DNA of 64,000 bases from JANTGF01 sp963750735 (GCA_963750735.1 CAVVRY010000019.1:496001-560000), one strand, 5' to 3'. Shown: positions 8,715-17,765, counted from the first letter of the stretch. Notes: generated from the letters alone by a model not told the origin. Numbers and translations: made by a program.

Positions 8715-8739
8715 CCGGCAGGCAGCGAAGGGTAGACGG
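8715..8739. repeat. Right half of repeat copy E
   Basis: CCGGCAGGCAG, the right palindrome arm, followed by CGAAGGGTAGACGG, the right module of the repeat family. It completes the unit that begins at 7471 and stops nine bases before the stop codon of the downstream permease gene. Confidence 0.8.
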
Positions 8740-8747
8740 TACCAGAA

Positions 8748-11171
8748 CTACTCGTAACGAAGTGAATCGGCGGGGTTGGAGTTAGCAGCTCTAATAGAAT
8801 GTATACTAATAGTTACCAAGGCAATAAAAAGAGCTATACCTCCGGCAAGAAGGAAGATCCAAATAGAAATATCGGTTTTATAAGCAAAGTTCAAAAGCCA
8901 CTTTTTCATAAATAGAAATCCTGCAGGAATGGCAAGTATAAACGCTATAAGAACCAACTTCGTGAAATCATAGGAGAGAAGACCAACTATTTTTGAAACA
9001 GAAGCTCCCATTACCTTTCTAACTCCAATTTCCTTTATTCTTTTGGTGGCAGTATAGGCAGCAAGTCCGAATAAACCAACACAGGCAATTAAAATAGCGA
9101 GGAGAGAAAATATGCCAAAAATATTGCTGGTGATTTGTTCATTTTTATACATATTGTATATATTCTCTTCGAGATAAGTGTACGAAACAGGTTGATCCGG
9201 AACGAACTCCAGCCATTTCTTTTCAATGTGTTCAAGAGTATTGGCAGTATTTGATTCTTTCAGTTTTACAGAAATTATCCCAATAAACGGGAATGGACCC
9301 TGGTCGCTCCACAGTACAAATGATTTGATATCATCATGCAAGGAGTTGTAGTGGAAATCCTTCACAATACCAATAACTGTGAACATACGTGTTGGTTCAT
9401 CTCCATCTCCCGGATTATAAAGCTGTGCACCAATTGGTTTCTCAAGTTTAAATTCATTTACAGCCGATTCATTTATAATCAGGGAAAGAGAATCATTAAA
9501 CTCCTTTGAGAAACTTCTACCCTCAATTAATTCCAGGTTCATCGTCTCCAAAAATGTCTCGTCTATGGTCATTCCCCGTGAAGTAATTACTTCGGAATTC
9601 TTTGCTTTTGTCTGGAAAAATATACCTGGATAATAACCTCCACTAATTTCGGTGCTTGATCCCCCAACTGAAATAATATCGGGATTCTTAAGAAGTTCAC
9701 TTATAAAAGCATCCCGTTGACCCTGCAGGCTCCCAGCTCGTTGAATTAGTATGGTATTTTCCTTATCAAAACCCATATCTGTATTCTTCAGATAGTTCAT
9801 CTGTTTTATTATAAGAAGGGTAACCGCTATAAGTACAATTGAAACCCAGAATTGAAATACAACCAGAGCATTTCTTAGGAACCTCCCTTTGCCAGTGGAT
9901 GCAAATTTCCCTTTCAATACCAGAGAAGGAACAAATGATGATAGAACAAAAGCAGGATAGCTACCAGCCAGAACACCGATAATTATACCCAATGTCAATA
10001 AAAGCGGCAGTATCAACCAGTTGTTGAAGTATTCTATTTGCAATGTTTTCCCTGCCAGCTGATTAAATTGAGGCAGGAAAATCTCCACAAGCAGCACAGC
10101 CAATAGAAGACTAATAAAAGTTATAACCACAGATTCGACAAGAAACTGAATCATTAACTGTGATTTCCTTGAACCAACTAGCTTTCGAAGACCAACCTCC
10201 CTTGCCCTTTCAGTAGATTTTGCAGTGGATAGGTTCATGAAATTGATACTGGCAATAATTACAAGAAACAAGGCAATTCCTGCTAATATCAAAACGTATG
10301 TCTTATTTGCGTTGGGTCTTATCTCATTCTCCAGATGTGATGTGAGGTGTATAGAAGTAAGTGGTTGCAGATAATAATCGTATCCGTTACCTGCATTTGT
10401 ATATTCTTCAAAACTAACTCCAAGTCGAGTCTCAATTTGTCCTGCTGCATACTTTTCAACCAGAGCAGGTAGTTTGCTTTCAACTGTTTTTACCAGTGCG
10501 TCTTTATTTAACTTGACGTAAGTAAAAACTGAGAAGGAAGTATAGTTTGGAGCTTGATCAAGGCCGGTTGCTTTTATGCTGGCGATGATGTCAAATTTCA
10601 TGTGGGAGTTGTCGGGAATATCTTTGAATACTCCGGTTACCACAAGTTCATTTCCCTGTGCTTCAAGGTTTTTACCAATGGCTACCTCATCCCCAAAATA
10701 CTTCTTTGCGGTGGATTCTGAAAGCAGGATTCCGTTTGGAATAGACAAAACCTTCTCAGGATCACCTGAAAGAAGTGGAATGCTGAAGATGTTGAAGAAA
10801 TTGGAATCGGCAAAACAGAAATATCTTTCCTTAAATGATTTTTCGCCATAATTCATAATAAATTCTCCGCCAGCCCCCATTATCCTGGTAACATCAACCA
10901 CTTCTGGAATATCATTAACCATGGCTTCCCCAATAGAATATGGGATGATTGCATAGGAAACCATATTCTCAGGGTATTTCCGGTCAAGAACTACCCGGTA
11001 TATTTCATTTTTGTTCTCGAAAAACTGATCATATGAAAGATCATCCTGAATGTCAAGTATAATCAAAAATGAACAGGCAATGCCAATGGATAATCCAAGG
11101 ATATTAATAATAGAGAATAGTTTGTTTCTGAAGATTGATCGGATGGCAGATATAAAATAACTTCTAAGCAT
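8748..11171 (-). CDS. ABC transporter permease, MacB/FtsX type
   Basis: 807 residues, the usual length of the two-module Bacteroidota FtsX-like permeases. The N-terminal helix (about 20-42, LFSIINILGLSIGIACSFLIILDI) is followed by a MacB periplasmic core domain with YFGDEVAIGKNL, then three helices around 285-410 with the family motif ERAREVGLRKLVGS. A second copy has a periplasmic part and helices around 680-800 with TKRIKEIGVRKVMGAS. The family couples periplasmic work (peptide or lipoprotein export, or cell-wall control) to an ATPase in the cytosol. No ATPase gene is adjacent, so this is an orphan permease. Its 3' end abuts the repeat field. Confidence 0.92.
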   Translation of the reverse strand: MLRSYFISAIRSIFRNKLFSIINILGLSIGIACSFLIILDIQDDLSYDQFFENKNEIYRVVLDRKYPENMVSYAIIPYSIGEAMVNDIPEVVDVTRIMGAGGEFIMNYGEKSFKERYFCFADSNFFNIFSIPLLSGDPEKVLSIPNGILLSESTAKKYFGDEVAIGKNLEAQGNELVVTGVFKDIPDNSHMKFDIIASIKATGLDQAPNYTSFSVFTYVKLNKDALVKTVESKLPALVEKYAAGQIETRLGVSFEEYTNAGNGYDYYLQPLTSIHLTSHLENEIRPNANKTYVLILAGIALFLVIIASINFMNLSTAKSTERAREVGLRKLVGSRKSQLMIQFLVESVVITFISLLLAVLLVEIFLPQFNQLAGKTLQIEYFNNWLILPLLLTLGIIIGVLAGSYPAFVLSSFVPSLVLKGKFASTGKGRFLRNALVVFQFWVSIVLIAVTLLIIKQMNYLKNTDMGFDKENTILIQRAGSLQGQRDAFISELLKNPDIISVGGSSTEISGGYYPGIFFQTKAKNSEVITSRGMTIDETFLETMNLELIEGRSFSKEFNDSLSLIINESAVNEFKLEKPIGAQLYNPGDGDEPTRMFTVIGIVKDFHYNSLHDDIKSFVLWSDQGPFPFIGIISVKLKESNTANTLEHIEKKWLEFVPDQPVSYTYLEENIYNMYKNEQITSNIFGIFSLLAILIACVGLFGLAAYTATKRIKEIGVRKVMGASVSKIVGLLSYDFTKLVLIAFILAIPAGFLFMKKWLLNFAYKTDISIWIFLLAGGIALFIALVTISIHSIRAANSNPADSLRYE

Positions 11172-11396
11172 AATGTTGGCTATTTTATTAGTATAAAGAG
11201 AATTGGCATCCCTAAATTATTGGTCTATCAATAAGTAAAAGTAATAATTCCTGGAAGATTTAAAAGAGGGAAGATTTGATACTGCAAAGTATAATTATTT
11301 TTCTGCTTAAGTACGAGTGAAAGTTTTGGTGGGAGTAATGCTGAAAATATAAATACAAGATCTTATTATGAAATAGATCTAAAAAAGATGACCAGA

Positions 11397-11705
11397 CTAA
11401 TACATTTTATTGATCATAATGCCCCAGGCATCACGGTCTTTCATGGTAAATTGTAATTCACCACCCTGGTGGGTCTTTAAAGTGATTCCTTTTGGAGAGA
11501 ACACTCCATTCTTAAAATAGAATATCTCTTTTATTTGGTTGAATAAAATTTCAAGATTGAATTTATTTTCTTTTTCAGTAACAGTTTTAAAGTAAATCCG
11601 CTGATTTGTAAGGATTAACTTTCCGTTTATTTTGTCCTGATCGTTTAAATGAATAGAGTTAGTAGCCTTAATAACTAATTCATTTTCCTTAAGATTAACT
11701 TTCAT
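11397..11705 (-). CDS. Small GRAM-domain protein
   Basis: 102 residues. The pattern GKLILTNQRIYFKTV followed by an IKEIFYFKNGVFSPKGITLKT strand pair and a terminal helix (DRDAWGIMINKMY) is that of the PH-like GRAM domain, which fills the whole protein. In bacteria such proteins are cytosolic and of unknown function. No operon partner; the divergent gene on the other side is a deacylase. Confidence 0.65.
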   Translation of the reverse strand: MKVNLKENELVIKATNSIHLNDQDKINGKLILTNQRIYFKTVTEKENKFNLEILFNQIKEIFYFKNGVFSPKGITLKTHQGGELQFTMKDRDAWGIMINKMY

Positions 11706-11855
11706 GAATTTTTCCGCTTGCGTTTCTAAAACTAGTTTGCTAGGTTTGGTCTTTTAACCGTCATTCATAATATAAGACGTTTGAAAAGTTAATTCGTTGC
11801 ACCAAATTAATATTTTATTTAATTTGATATAGTTTAATAAAAAACTGATTTTGAA

Positions 11856-12347
11856 ATGAGAGGCCAGAAACAATTATATGAGGTTTTTAATTCCCTGAAT
11901 ATTGATTTTGAATATTACGAACATCCTCCGGTACCTACTGTGGAAGAGGCAATTAAATACTGGAAGGGGATGGATTCTACCAAATGTAAAAACCTGTTCT
12001 TCAGGAATCATAAGGGCAATAAACATTACCTGGTAATTCTTGAGCACAGCCAGAACTTGAGAATAAAGGATCTTGAAAGCCGACTGAAGCAGGGCAAAAT
12101 TAGTTTTGCATCAGAACAGAGACTTTCAAAATTCCTGGGCATAACACCCGGCTCTGTGACTCCTTTTGGCCTTATAAACGATTCAGAGAACCACGTCCAT
12201 GTTTTTCTGGATGAAAACCTGAAGAAAAGCGAAAAGATAAGTTTCCACCCTAATATTAACAGTGCATCCATTGTAGTTTCATTTGATGATTTCATAAAGT
12301 ATATGAACTGGGTGGGTAACTCTTATGAATTCATCGAATTGTATTGA
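11856..12347 (+). CDS. YbaK/ProX-type aminoacyl-tRNA deacylase (PrdX/ProXp-ala-like)
   Basis: 163 residues, a complete single-domain member. The opening YEHPPVPTVEEAIKYW is the PrdX/ProXp-ala signature, followed by KCKNLFFRNHKGNKHYLVIL with the conserved lysine of the catalytic pocket, and SEQRLSKFLGITPGSVTPFGLIND near the end. The family hydrolyses wrongly charged tRNA in trans, typically Ala-tRNA(Pro). It stands alone, with a tandem repeat after its stop. Confidence 0.88.
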   Translation: MRGQKQLYEVFNSLNIDFEYYEHPPVPTVEEAIKYWKGMDSTKCKNLFFRNHKGNKHYLVILEHSQNLRIKDLESRLKQGKISFASEQRLSKFLGITPGSVTPFGLINDSENHVHVFLDENLKKSEKISFHPNINSASIVVSFDDFIKYMNWVGNSYEFIELY

Positions 12348-12430
12348 ATAGTTATGTTAACGTTATTGGAAATGTGGATTTTAACAATTAATCTTGGTTT
12401 ATATTGTAAGTATAATTTGAACAATATGGG

Positions 12431-12523
12431 ACTTTTTGAAACCAATTGAAACAACCTGAAACTATTTGAAACAACATGAAACCATTTGAAACAACATGAA
12501 ACCATTTGAAACAACATGAAACC
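12431..12523. repeat. 20-bp tandem repeat (about four units) with 10-bp sub-period
   Basis: Units ACCATTTGAAACAACATGAA and close variants at 12441-12460, 12461-12480, 12481-12500 and 12501-12520, with half a unit before and a few bases after. Within each unit TGAAAC recurs every 10 bases, so nine or ten TGAAAC motifs face the same side of the helix. It lies directly upstream of the aldo/keto reductase promoter. Confidence 0.9.
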
Positions 12524-12532
12524 ATATATTTG
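12505..12532 (+). promoter_or_regulatory. Promoter of the aldo/keto reductase gene
   Basis: -7 element TATATTTG at 12525-12532, an exact TAnnTTTG match, and TTTG at 12505-12508 as -33 element (16-base spacer, slightly short). The -33 element is part of the last tandem-repeat unit. The predicted start codon is 26 bases after the -7 box. Confidence 0.6.
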
Positions 12533-12558
12533 AGAATATTTTAATAAATAAATTTGAA

Positions 12559-13386
12559 ATGAAAAGTATTAATTCAGCAGTAGAATTGCGCAATGGAGTA
12601 GAAATGCCGGTCCTGGGATTGGGTGTTTTTCAGTCTAAAGATGGAGAAGAAGTAGTAAATGCAATACATTCAGCTCTGGATGTCGGATATAGAAGTATTG
12701 ACACAGCTTCGATATATGGAAATGAAAAAGGTGTGGGCGCTGCAATTGAAAGCTGTGGAGTGCCCCGTTCAGATATTTTTGTTACTTCAAAAGTGTGGAA
12801 TGCCGATCAGGGCTATAAGCAAACACTCAAAGCTTATGAAGAAAGTTTAAACAGACTTAAGCTCGATTACCTGGATCTTTACTTAATTCACTGGCCGGTA
12901 AAAGGTTTGTATTTAGAAACCTGGAATGCTTTTGAGGATTTATACAATGCTGGGAAAGTAAGATCTATTGGGGTGAGCAATTTTCTGGTTTCTCATCTTG
13001 ATGATCTGACCAAAGACTGCAGAATTATTCCAATGGTCAACCAGATAGAGTTTCACCCCTACCTCGTGCAGCAGCCTCTCATCGATTACTGTAAATCGAA
13101 AGAAATTGTACCTGAAGCCTGGAGCCCAATTATGAAAGGAAAAGCAGGGGAGGTTCCTGTTTTGAATGAAATAGCTGCCAGGTATGGAAAAACCGCTGAG
13201 CAGGTTGTTTTAAGATGGGATTTACAGAAGGGTGTGGTTACCATTCCCAAATCAGTTAAGCCTGAGAGAATTAGAGCCAACTCGGAAATATTCGATTTTA
13301 AGTTGAGTAATGGAGAGATAAATCAAATTGATAAGTTAGATCAAAACAAACGATTCGGACCAGACCCTGCAAATTTTAATTTCTAA
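12559..13386 (+). CDS. Aldo/keto reductase
   Basis: 275 residues, standard for the small bacterial AKR5-like enzymes. The catalytic tetrad is complete: D48 and Y53 (DTASIYGNEKGVG), K78 (TSKVWN), H111 (LIHWPVK). NADPH-binding residues appear at the C-terminal IPKSVKPERIRANSEIFDF. The enzymes reduce small aldehydes and ketones, such as methylglyoxal or 2,5-diketogluconate, in the cytosol. It is a single gene behind a repeat-associated promoter and meets ribH tail to tail with six bases between them. Confidence 0.93.
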   Translation: MKSINSAVELRNGVEMPVLGLGVFQSKDGEEVVNAIHSALDVGYRSIDTASIYGNEKGVGAAIESCGVPRSDIFVTSKVWNADQGYKQTLKAYEESLNRLKLDYLDLYLIHWPVKGLYLETWNAFEDLYNAGKVRSIGVSNFLVSHLDDLTKDCRIIPMVNQIEFHPYLVQQPLIDYCKSKEIVPEAWSPIMKGKAGEVPVLNEIAARYGKTAEQVVLRWDLQKGVVTIPKSVKPERIRANSEIFDFKLSNGEINQIDKLDQNKRFGPDPANFNF

Positions 13387-13392
13387 GTGAAA

Positions 13393-13878
13393 TTAAAGTT
13401 TGTTTAGGTGGACCATTTTAATGGCAGTAATGGCTGCTTCATCTCCTTTGTTTCCATGCTTTCCACCAGCACGGTCAGTAGCCTGCTCTTGGTTGTCAGT
13501 AGTAAGTACACCAAATACAAAAGGAATTTCGTAATCGAGATTTAACTCAGTAATTCCATGAGTGACCCCCTGGCTTATATAATCAAAATGCGGTGTTTCT
13601 CCCCTGATGATGCATCCAAGGCATATAACGGCATCCAGTTCTTCCTTTTCGGCCAGAACTCTTGATCCGAAGGTTAGTTCAAAACTACCTGGAACATGCA
13701 GCAGAATAATATTCTCATCAATTACTCCATGCTTATGCAGTGTATTTACAGCTCCCTCAAGCAGGGCATTTGTTATTGATTCATTCCATTCTGACACTAC
13801 AATACCAAATCGCATTTGCCGGGCGTTTGGAATATCCTCTGAATTATAGGATGAGAGATTTTTTAAGTTTGTTGCCAT
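13393..13878 (-). CDS. ribH: 6,7-dimethyl-8-ribityllumazine synthase
   Basis: 161 residues from the chosen ATG at 13878. An earlier in-frame ATG at 13911 would place the start inside the terminator of the upstream gene and add an atypical MGIFLSLF stretch, so it was not used. Family motifs: FGIVVSEWNESIT (substrate loop), HVPGSFELTFGSR, CLGCIIRGETPHFDYI with the catalytic His, and a C-terminal GNKGDEAAITAIKM. It makes the riboflavin precursor from ribitylaminouracil and dihydroxybutanone phosphate, as an icosahedral or pentameric cytosolic complex. Confidence 0.96.
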   Translation of the reverse strand: MATNLKNLSSYNSEDIPNARQMRFGIVVSEWNESITNALLEGAVNTLHKHGVIDENIILLHVPGSFELTFGSRVLAEKEELDAVICLGCIIRGETPHFDYISQGVTHGITELNLDYEIPFVFGVLTTDNQEQATDRAGGKHGNKGDEAAITAIKMVHLNKL

Positions 13879-13898
13879 CTTAGTTAAAAATAGTGATA

Positions 13899-13922
13899 AA
13901 AAAATCCCCATGACGGGGATCT
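13899..13922 (-). terminator. Intrinsic terminator between the TPR gene and ribH
   Basis: Read on the minus strand: ATCCCC, loop GTCAT, GGGGAT, then a run of T. It ends the TPR transcript and separates it from ribH, so ribH needs its own promoter or read-through. Confidence 0.85.
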
Positions 13923-13930
13923 GTTAGAAC

Positions 13931-14623
13931 TTACTCCTTAATTTGCATTTTGGCGTTTGCAATGAATTTGTCTATGTCTTGTGCCTCAGAGCTCTCGGGG
14001 AAATCCTTTTTGATAATTTCATACACACCCAAAGCCTTTTTATATTCATTCCGGTATTCATAGAGCTGACCGGCTTTCATATAATAAATGGGGGAGGTAA
14101 AATCATTTTTTTGCTGTTTCGCTGCTTTAAGATACATACTAAGAGCATCCTTTTCCTTTCCCAGTTCCAGAAATGCATCGCCAATTGCACCTGTTGCAAC
14201 GCTGGATACCATTTCATCTTTTGAATCAAAATCTTTCAGATAGTCAATGGCATCCTCAAATTCTCCAAGATGTAAAAATGAAACTCCAGCATAATAATTA
14301 GAGAGGTTAGCGGATTTGGTAATCCCATACTCATCAATGATCTCAATAAATCCCATATTGTTACCGTCACCATAGAGTGCAAGGTTAAATGAATCAGCCT
14401 CAAAATACTGTTCAGCTATATACATCTGTGATTGAGCTTCAACCTCCTTAGGTCCAACAATATATCTTTTATACAATGTAAAGCCAACAACAATTACAGT
14501 TATTGCCAGGACAATAATGGTTAAGCTTTTTTGATTCTCTTCAATATATCTTTCTGTGCGACTGAGAGCATGTTCAACACCTTCAATTCTCTTCTCAGCA
14601 ACATCAACTTTCTTCTTTGCCAT
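13931..14623 (-). CDS. Membrane-anchored TPR protein (YfgM-like architecture)
   Basis: 230 residues. A basic, helical N-terminus (about 1-30) is followed by one membrane segment (about 34-52, LTIIVLAITVIVVGFTLY), then TPR-like helices through 65-225 (AEQYFEADSFNLALYG, YAGVSFLHLGEFEDAIDYL, AIGDAFLELGKEKDALSMYL, KAGQLYEYRNEYKKALGVYE). The layout matches small periplasmic TPR adaptors such as YfgM. In Bacteroidota it is regularly found between ribH and recF; its exact role is not known. Confidence 0.8.
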   Translation of the reverse strand: MAKKKVDVAEKRIEGVEHALSRTERYIEENQKSLTIIVLAITVIVVGFTLYKRYIVGPKEVEAQSQMYIAEQYFEADSFNLALYGDGNNMGFIEIIDEYGITKSANLSNYYAGVSFLHLGEFEDAIDYLKDFDSKDEMVSSVATGAIGDAFLELGKEKDALSMYLKAAKQQKNDFTSPIYYMKAGQLYEYRNEYKKALGVYEIIKKDFPESSEAQDIDKFIANAKMQIKE

Positions 14624-14660
14624 TTTTTAACGTTTCTCTAATGTAAGTCCAAAATTTCCG

Positions 14661-14668
14661 CAAATGTA
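14661..14668 (-). promoter_or_regulatory. -7 element of the TPR gene
   Basis: TACATTTG on the minus strand, an exact TAnnTTTG match 38 bases upstream of the start codon, in the divergent region shared with recF. No clear TTG at -33 was found. Confidence 0.5.
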
Positions 14669-14790
14669 GGTTTTTGTTTTCTAATTTAAAATAAATCCCT
14701 CAAATTTTCTGACGAATTGAATCATATTTGAAAAATGTAAGCCCATAAAAATGTTTTTTTTGAATTGTATGTCGAACCAATCTAAATTTT

Positions 14791-14798
14791 TACTTTTG
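14791..14798 (+). promoter_or_regulatory. -7 element of recF
   Basis: TACTTTTG, an exact TAnnTTTG match 20 bases upstream of the recF start. The nearest TTG (14765-14767) is 23 bases away, a slightly long spacer. Confidence 0.55.
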
Positions 14799-14818
14799 TA
14801 TAGAAGGTAAAAACAGAT

Positions 14819-15934
14819 ATGAATATGAATCTTGAAAAACTTTCATTAGTAAATTTTAAAAATTACGATCAGGCCGATTTTGAGTTTTCTGCAAAACTTA
14901 ATTGTTTTGTTGGCGATAACGGAATGGGAAAGACAAATTTGCTTGATGCTATACATTACCTTTCTCTTACAAAAAGTTATTTCACATCTATCGACAGTCT
15001 GAATATTAAATACTTTACCGATTTTTTCATGGTAAAGGGGGCTTTCAATTTCGACGATAATACCAACACTATTGCATGTTCTGTGCAGAAAAATAAAAAG
15101 AAAAAATTTAGCCGGAACAAAAAGGACTATAAAAAGCTGGCAGACCACATTGGCCTGATCCCGGTGGTAATGATCTCTCCTGCTGATTCAGCGCTGATAT
15201 TGGATGGCAGTGAAATTCGACGCAAGTTCCTGGATACAGTAATTTCACAATATGATAGAAAGTATCTTGAAGACCTGATGAACTACAATAGGGCACTTCT
15301 TCAGCGAAATATTCTTCTAAAATCATTTTTTAAGGATGGTAGATTTCAACCTGAAAACCTCGAATTGTGGAATGATCAATTAATTCCTCCTGGTGAAAGA
15401 ATTCATAAAAAACGAATTGAGTTTGTTTCGAATTTATTGCCAAAGTTTCAAGACTATTACAATACCATCTCTTCCTGGAAAGAAAAAGTAGGATTATCTT
15501 ATAAATCACAACTTCATGACAATGATTTCCGTGATTTATTGAGGAAAAACCTAGATAAGGATGGCATTCTTCAATATACCACAGTGGGTATTCACAAAGA
15601 TGACCTACAATTGGAGTTGAACAATCATCCAATTAAGAAAGGAGGTTCACAGGGACAACAAAAAACATATCTGGTAGCCTTGAAGTTTGCAAAATTCAGT
15701 TTTATGAAACAGGTAACCGGTAAGAAACCCATAATTCTTCTGGATGATATTTTCGATAAATTTGATGCTTCCAGGGTAAAGCAGATCATTCAAATTATTT
15801 CAGGTCCGGAGTTTGGACAAATTTTCATAACCGATACGCACAGAACCCGTCTTGAGGAGATCCTCCAGCAATTAAATACCGATCATAAGGTCTTTCGCAT
15901 CAATCATGAGGTTTCCGAAATTGAGAATTCCTGA
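14819..15934 (+). CDS. recF: DNA replication and repair protein RecF
   Basis: 371 residues. Walker A GDNGMGKTN at 32-40 and a C-terminal Walker B PIILLDDIFDKFD with the signature-like GGSQGQQKTYLVALKFA before it are the SMC/RecF ATPase parts. RecF loads RecA at single-strand gaps with RecO and RecR. A second ATG two codons in (14825) is an equally possible start. The gene for a DUF721 protein follows after ten bases, so they form an operon. Confidence 0.96.
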   Translation: MNMNLEKLSLVNFKNYDQADFEFSAKLNCFVGDNGMGKTNLLDAIHYLSLTKSYFTSIDSLNIKYFTDFFMVKGAFNFDDNTNTIACSVQKNKKKKFSRNKKDYKKLADHIGLIPVVMISPADSALILDGSEIRRKFLDTVISQYDRKYLEDLMNYNRALLQRNILLKSFFKDGRFQPENLELWNDQLIPPGERIHKKRIEFVSNLLPKFQDYYNTISSWKEKVGLSYKSQLHDNDFRDLLRKNLDKDGILQYTTVGIHKDDLQLELNNHPIKKGGSQGQQKTYLVALKFAKFSFMKQVTGKKPIILLDDIFDKFDASRVKQIIQIISGPEFGQIFITDTHRTRLEEILQQLNTDHKVFRINHEVSEIENS

Positions 15935-15944
15935 TATTTATTAA

Positions 15945-16235
15945 ATGAGGAGAAGTAAAACGCATACAATTGGGGAAGTCATTCGTTCCTATTTGCAAGA
16001 AACGGGCCTGGAGCTTAAGCTGAAGGAGGTTGAGTTAATTGAGAGTTGGGAAGAGATCGTTGGCAAGATGGTATCAAATCGGACCAAAAAAATTGAGATC
16101 AAGAATGGTAAAATGATTATCTATCTGAAATCCTCAGTAGTTAGAAATGAACTTATGATGCTTCGTGAATCTTTAAGAGAAGCCCTGAACAAAAAAGCAG
16201 GTGAGGAGCTAATCACAGAAATTGTTCTAAAGTAA
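15945..16235 (+). CDS. DUF721 (DciA-like) protein
   Basis: 96 residues with the full DUF721 core: IGEVIRSYLQETGLELKLKEVELIESWEEIVG, then TKKIEIKNGKMIIYLKSSVVRNELMMLRESL. DciA-family proteins are predicted helicase operators that load DnaB in many bacteria; whether the Bacteroidota form does so is inference. It is ten bases after recF, an arrangement common in the phylum. Confidence 0.88.
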   Translation: MRRSKTHTIGEVIRSYLQETGLELKLKEVELIESWEEIVGKMVSNRTKKIEIKNGKMIIYLKSSVVRNELMMLRESLREALNKKAGEELITEIVLK

Positions 16236-16346
16236 TTCTTGCAAAGTTCTCGCAATCAGCATTATCCGACTATCGAATTGCATTTGTATGACAATTGAAT
16301 TTCTATTGATCTACAACTGTATTACAATTGAACAAAAATTGTCCTT

Positions 16347-16766
16347 CTAAAATCTTTCAAACTTTGAAAAGAAAAAATCACTTTCAATAATGGCATTTTC
16401 ATCACTATCGGAGCCGTGAACTGCATTATTCTGCATTGATTCAGCATATTTCTTCCGGATTGTTCCTTCCTCCGCTTTTGAAGGATCGGTACTTCCAATG
16501 AGTAAACGAAAGTCTTCAACCGCATTTTCCTTTTCAAGCAGCATAGCCACAATAGGTCCGGAGGTCATAAATTCAACCAGGTCGTTGTAGAAAGGTCTTT
16601 CTTTGTGAACAGCATAAAAGGCCCTGGCAAGCTCCTTGTTTAAATGGGTGAATTTCATGGCTTTTATAGCAAACCCACCTTTGTTGATATCTGTAATGAT
16701 TTGGCCAATATAATTGTTTTTAACCGCATCGGGTTTGATCATTGTAAAGCTTATCGATCCTGACAT
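16347..16766 (-). CDS. ndk: Nucleoside diphosphate kinase
   Basis: 139 residues, full length. TMIKPDAVKNN near the start and the active-site histidine H117 in NAVHGSDS, which carries the phosphate during transfer from ATP to other NDPs. The Lys (K11), Tyr (Y51), Arg and Asn contacts are present. It stands alone on the minus strand between recF-DUF721 and the DHH gene, as in other Bacteroidota. Confidence 0.96.
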   Translation of the reverse strand: MSGSISFTMIKPDAVKNNYIGQIITDINKGGFAIKAMKFTHLNKELARAFYAVHKERPFYNDLVEFMTSGPIVAMLLEKENAVEDFRLLIGSTDPSKAEEGTIRKKYAESMQNNAVHGSDSDENAIIESDFFFSKFERF

Positions 16767-16789
16767 TGTATTAGTTTTAGTTAAAAGTT

Positions 16790-16797
16790 CAAAGATA
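16790..16797 (-). promoter_or_regulatory. -7 element of ndk
   Basis: TATCTTTG on the minus strand, an exact TAnnTTTG match 24 bases upstream of the ndk start. No good -33 TTG at the expected spacing. Confidence 0.5.
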
Positions 16798-17064
16798 GAA
16801 AATCAAAATTTCTTTCCTCATTTTCCATTCTTTTCTTTATCCATTTCCCACAAATAGATGCTTCATTTTTTCTTGGTGTGTAGATGTGGATTTTGAAATT
16901 CTATGTACTGGCAATCAATTATATGGTAAAGTTTTCTATTCATTGATCATTAATTTTTGTTCGTTCGTGTAATTTTTCCAATATCCCATGTTTATGGGAT
17001 GGATATTTTATTGGTTAAAATATTGAAAATTCGTATATTGTACGATAACCAAAAATTTATCGAT

Positions 17065-17616
17065 ATGAAAAAAATTCTGAGTACCCTATTAATTCTCCTG
17101 TTTATGGGAGTGAGCTTTACAGGCTGTGAAAAAATCAAGTCCTTAGCCGATCACGAATTTGATGTTGAACTAAGTGGATATTTAGATCTTGTTGTGCAGG
17201 CGGAGGGACAATTAAAATCTTTAGATGTGGCTGGCCATATTGACGAAGAGGTGTCAATAAGTCCTAAAAGTAACCCTGACGTTTATGAATACTGGAATGA
17301 AATTAAAAGATTCGCTATTAACTCTTGTAAGCTTGTTTGTGATAATGACGGAGGTTTGGCAGGGACAGAGTTAAGAAATATCGTAGTAACTGTAGATGGT
17401 GTTGAAACAGCCGTTTTTAAAATTAATAGTTGGACTATAGAATATGGCGCAACTTATAATTTAACTGATAGTGATAGCAACTATGCAAAGCTTGTTAAGA
17501 TGCTTGACGCAGGAGAGCCTTTTGATGTGAGATTTGAAGCAGACTGTGATGTTGTTGGTGCTCACTTTGGTATCGAATTTTTAGAAGATGTACATGTTAC
17601 CGCAAATCCATTATAG
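17065..17616 (+). CDS. Lipoprotein of unknown function
   Basis: 183 residues from the ATG at 17065. The same frame runs upstream to 16957, but only the later start gives a proper signal peptide (MKKILSTLLILLFMGVSFTGC, lipobox FTGC). The mature part begins KIKSLADHEFDVELSG, looks beta-rich, and has no repeats or motifs recognised. It contains two further Cys near the middle (NSCKLVCDNDGG). It stands alone and is followed by a terminator. Function unknown. Confidence 0.75.
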   Translation: MKKILSTLLILLFMGVSFTGCEKIKSLADHEFDVELSGYLDLVVQAEGQLKSLDVAGHIDEEVSISPKSNPDVYEYWNEIKRFAINSCKLVCDNDGGLAGTELRNIVVTVDGVETAVFKINSWTIEYGATYNLTDSDSNYAKLVKMLDAGEPFDVRFEADCDVVGAHFGIEFLEDVHVTANPL

Positions 17617-17655
17617 GTGTAACTGGTTAATAATAAAGTAGGTTCTTCTTCATCA

Positions 17656-17698
17656 GGCATTAAGTCTTTACTATTAGATTTAGTGCCTGTTTTTTTAA
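17656..17698 (+). terminator. Intrinsic terminator after the lipoprotein gene
   Basis: Stem CAGGCATTAA.. / ..TTTAGTGCCTG (with G-U pairs), then seven T. Confidence 0.8.
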
Positions 17699-17765
17699 CA
17701 AAAATACCGCAAACATACCTGCATTTAATAAGATTTTTATAAATCTCAATATCTCCCTATTTTTC

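Noticed and set aside
12323..12517. Minus-strand ORF of 64 codons rich in Phe, Val and Ser
   Set aside because: It is the translation of the 20-bp tandem repeat and has no ribosome site or homologue-like features.
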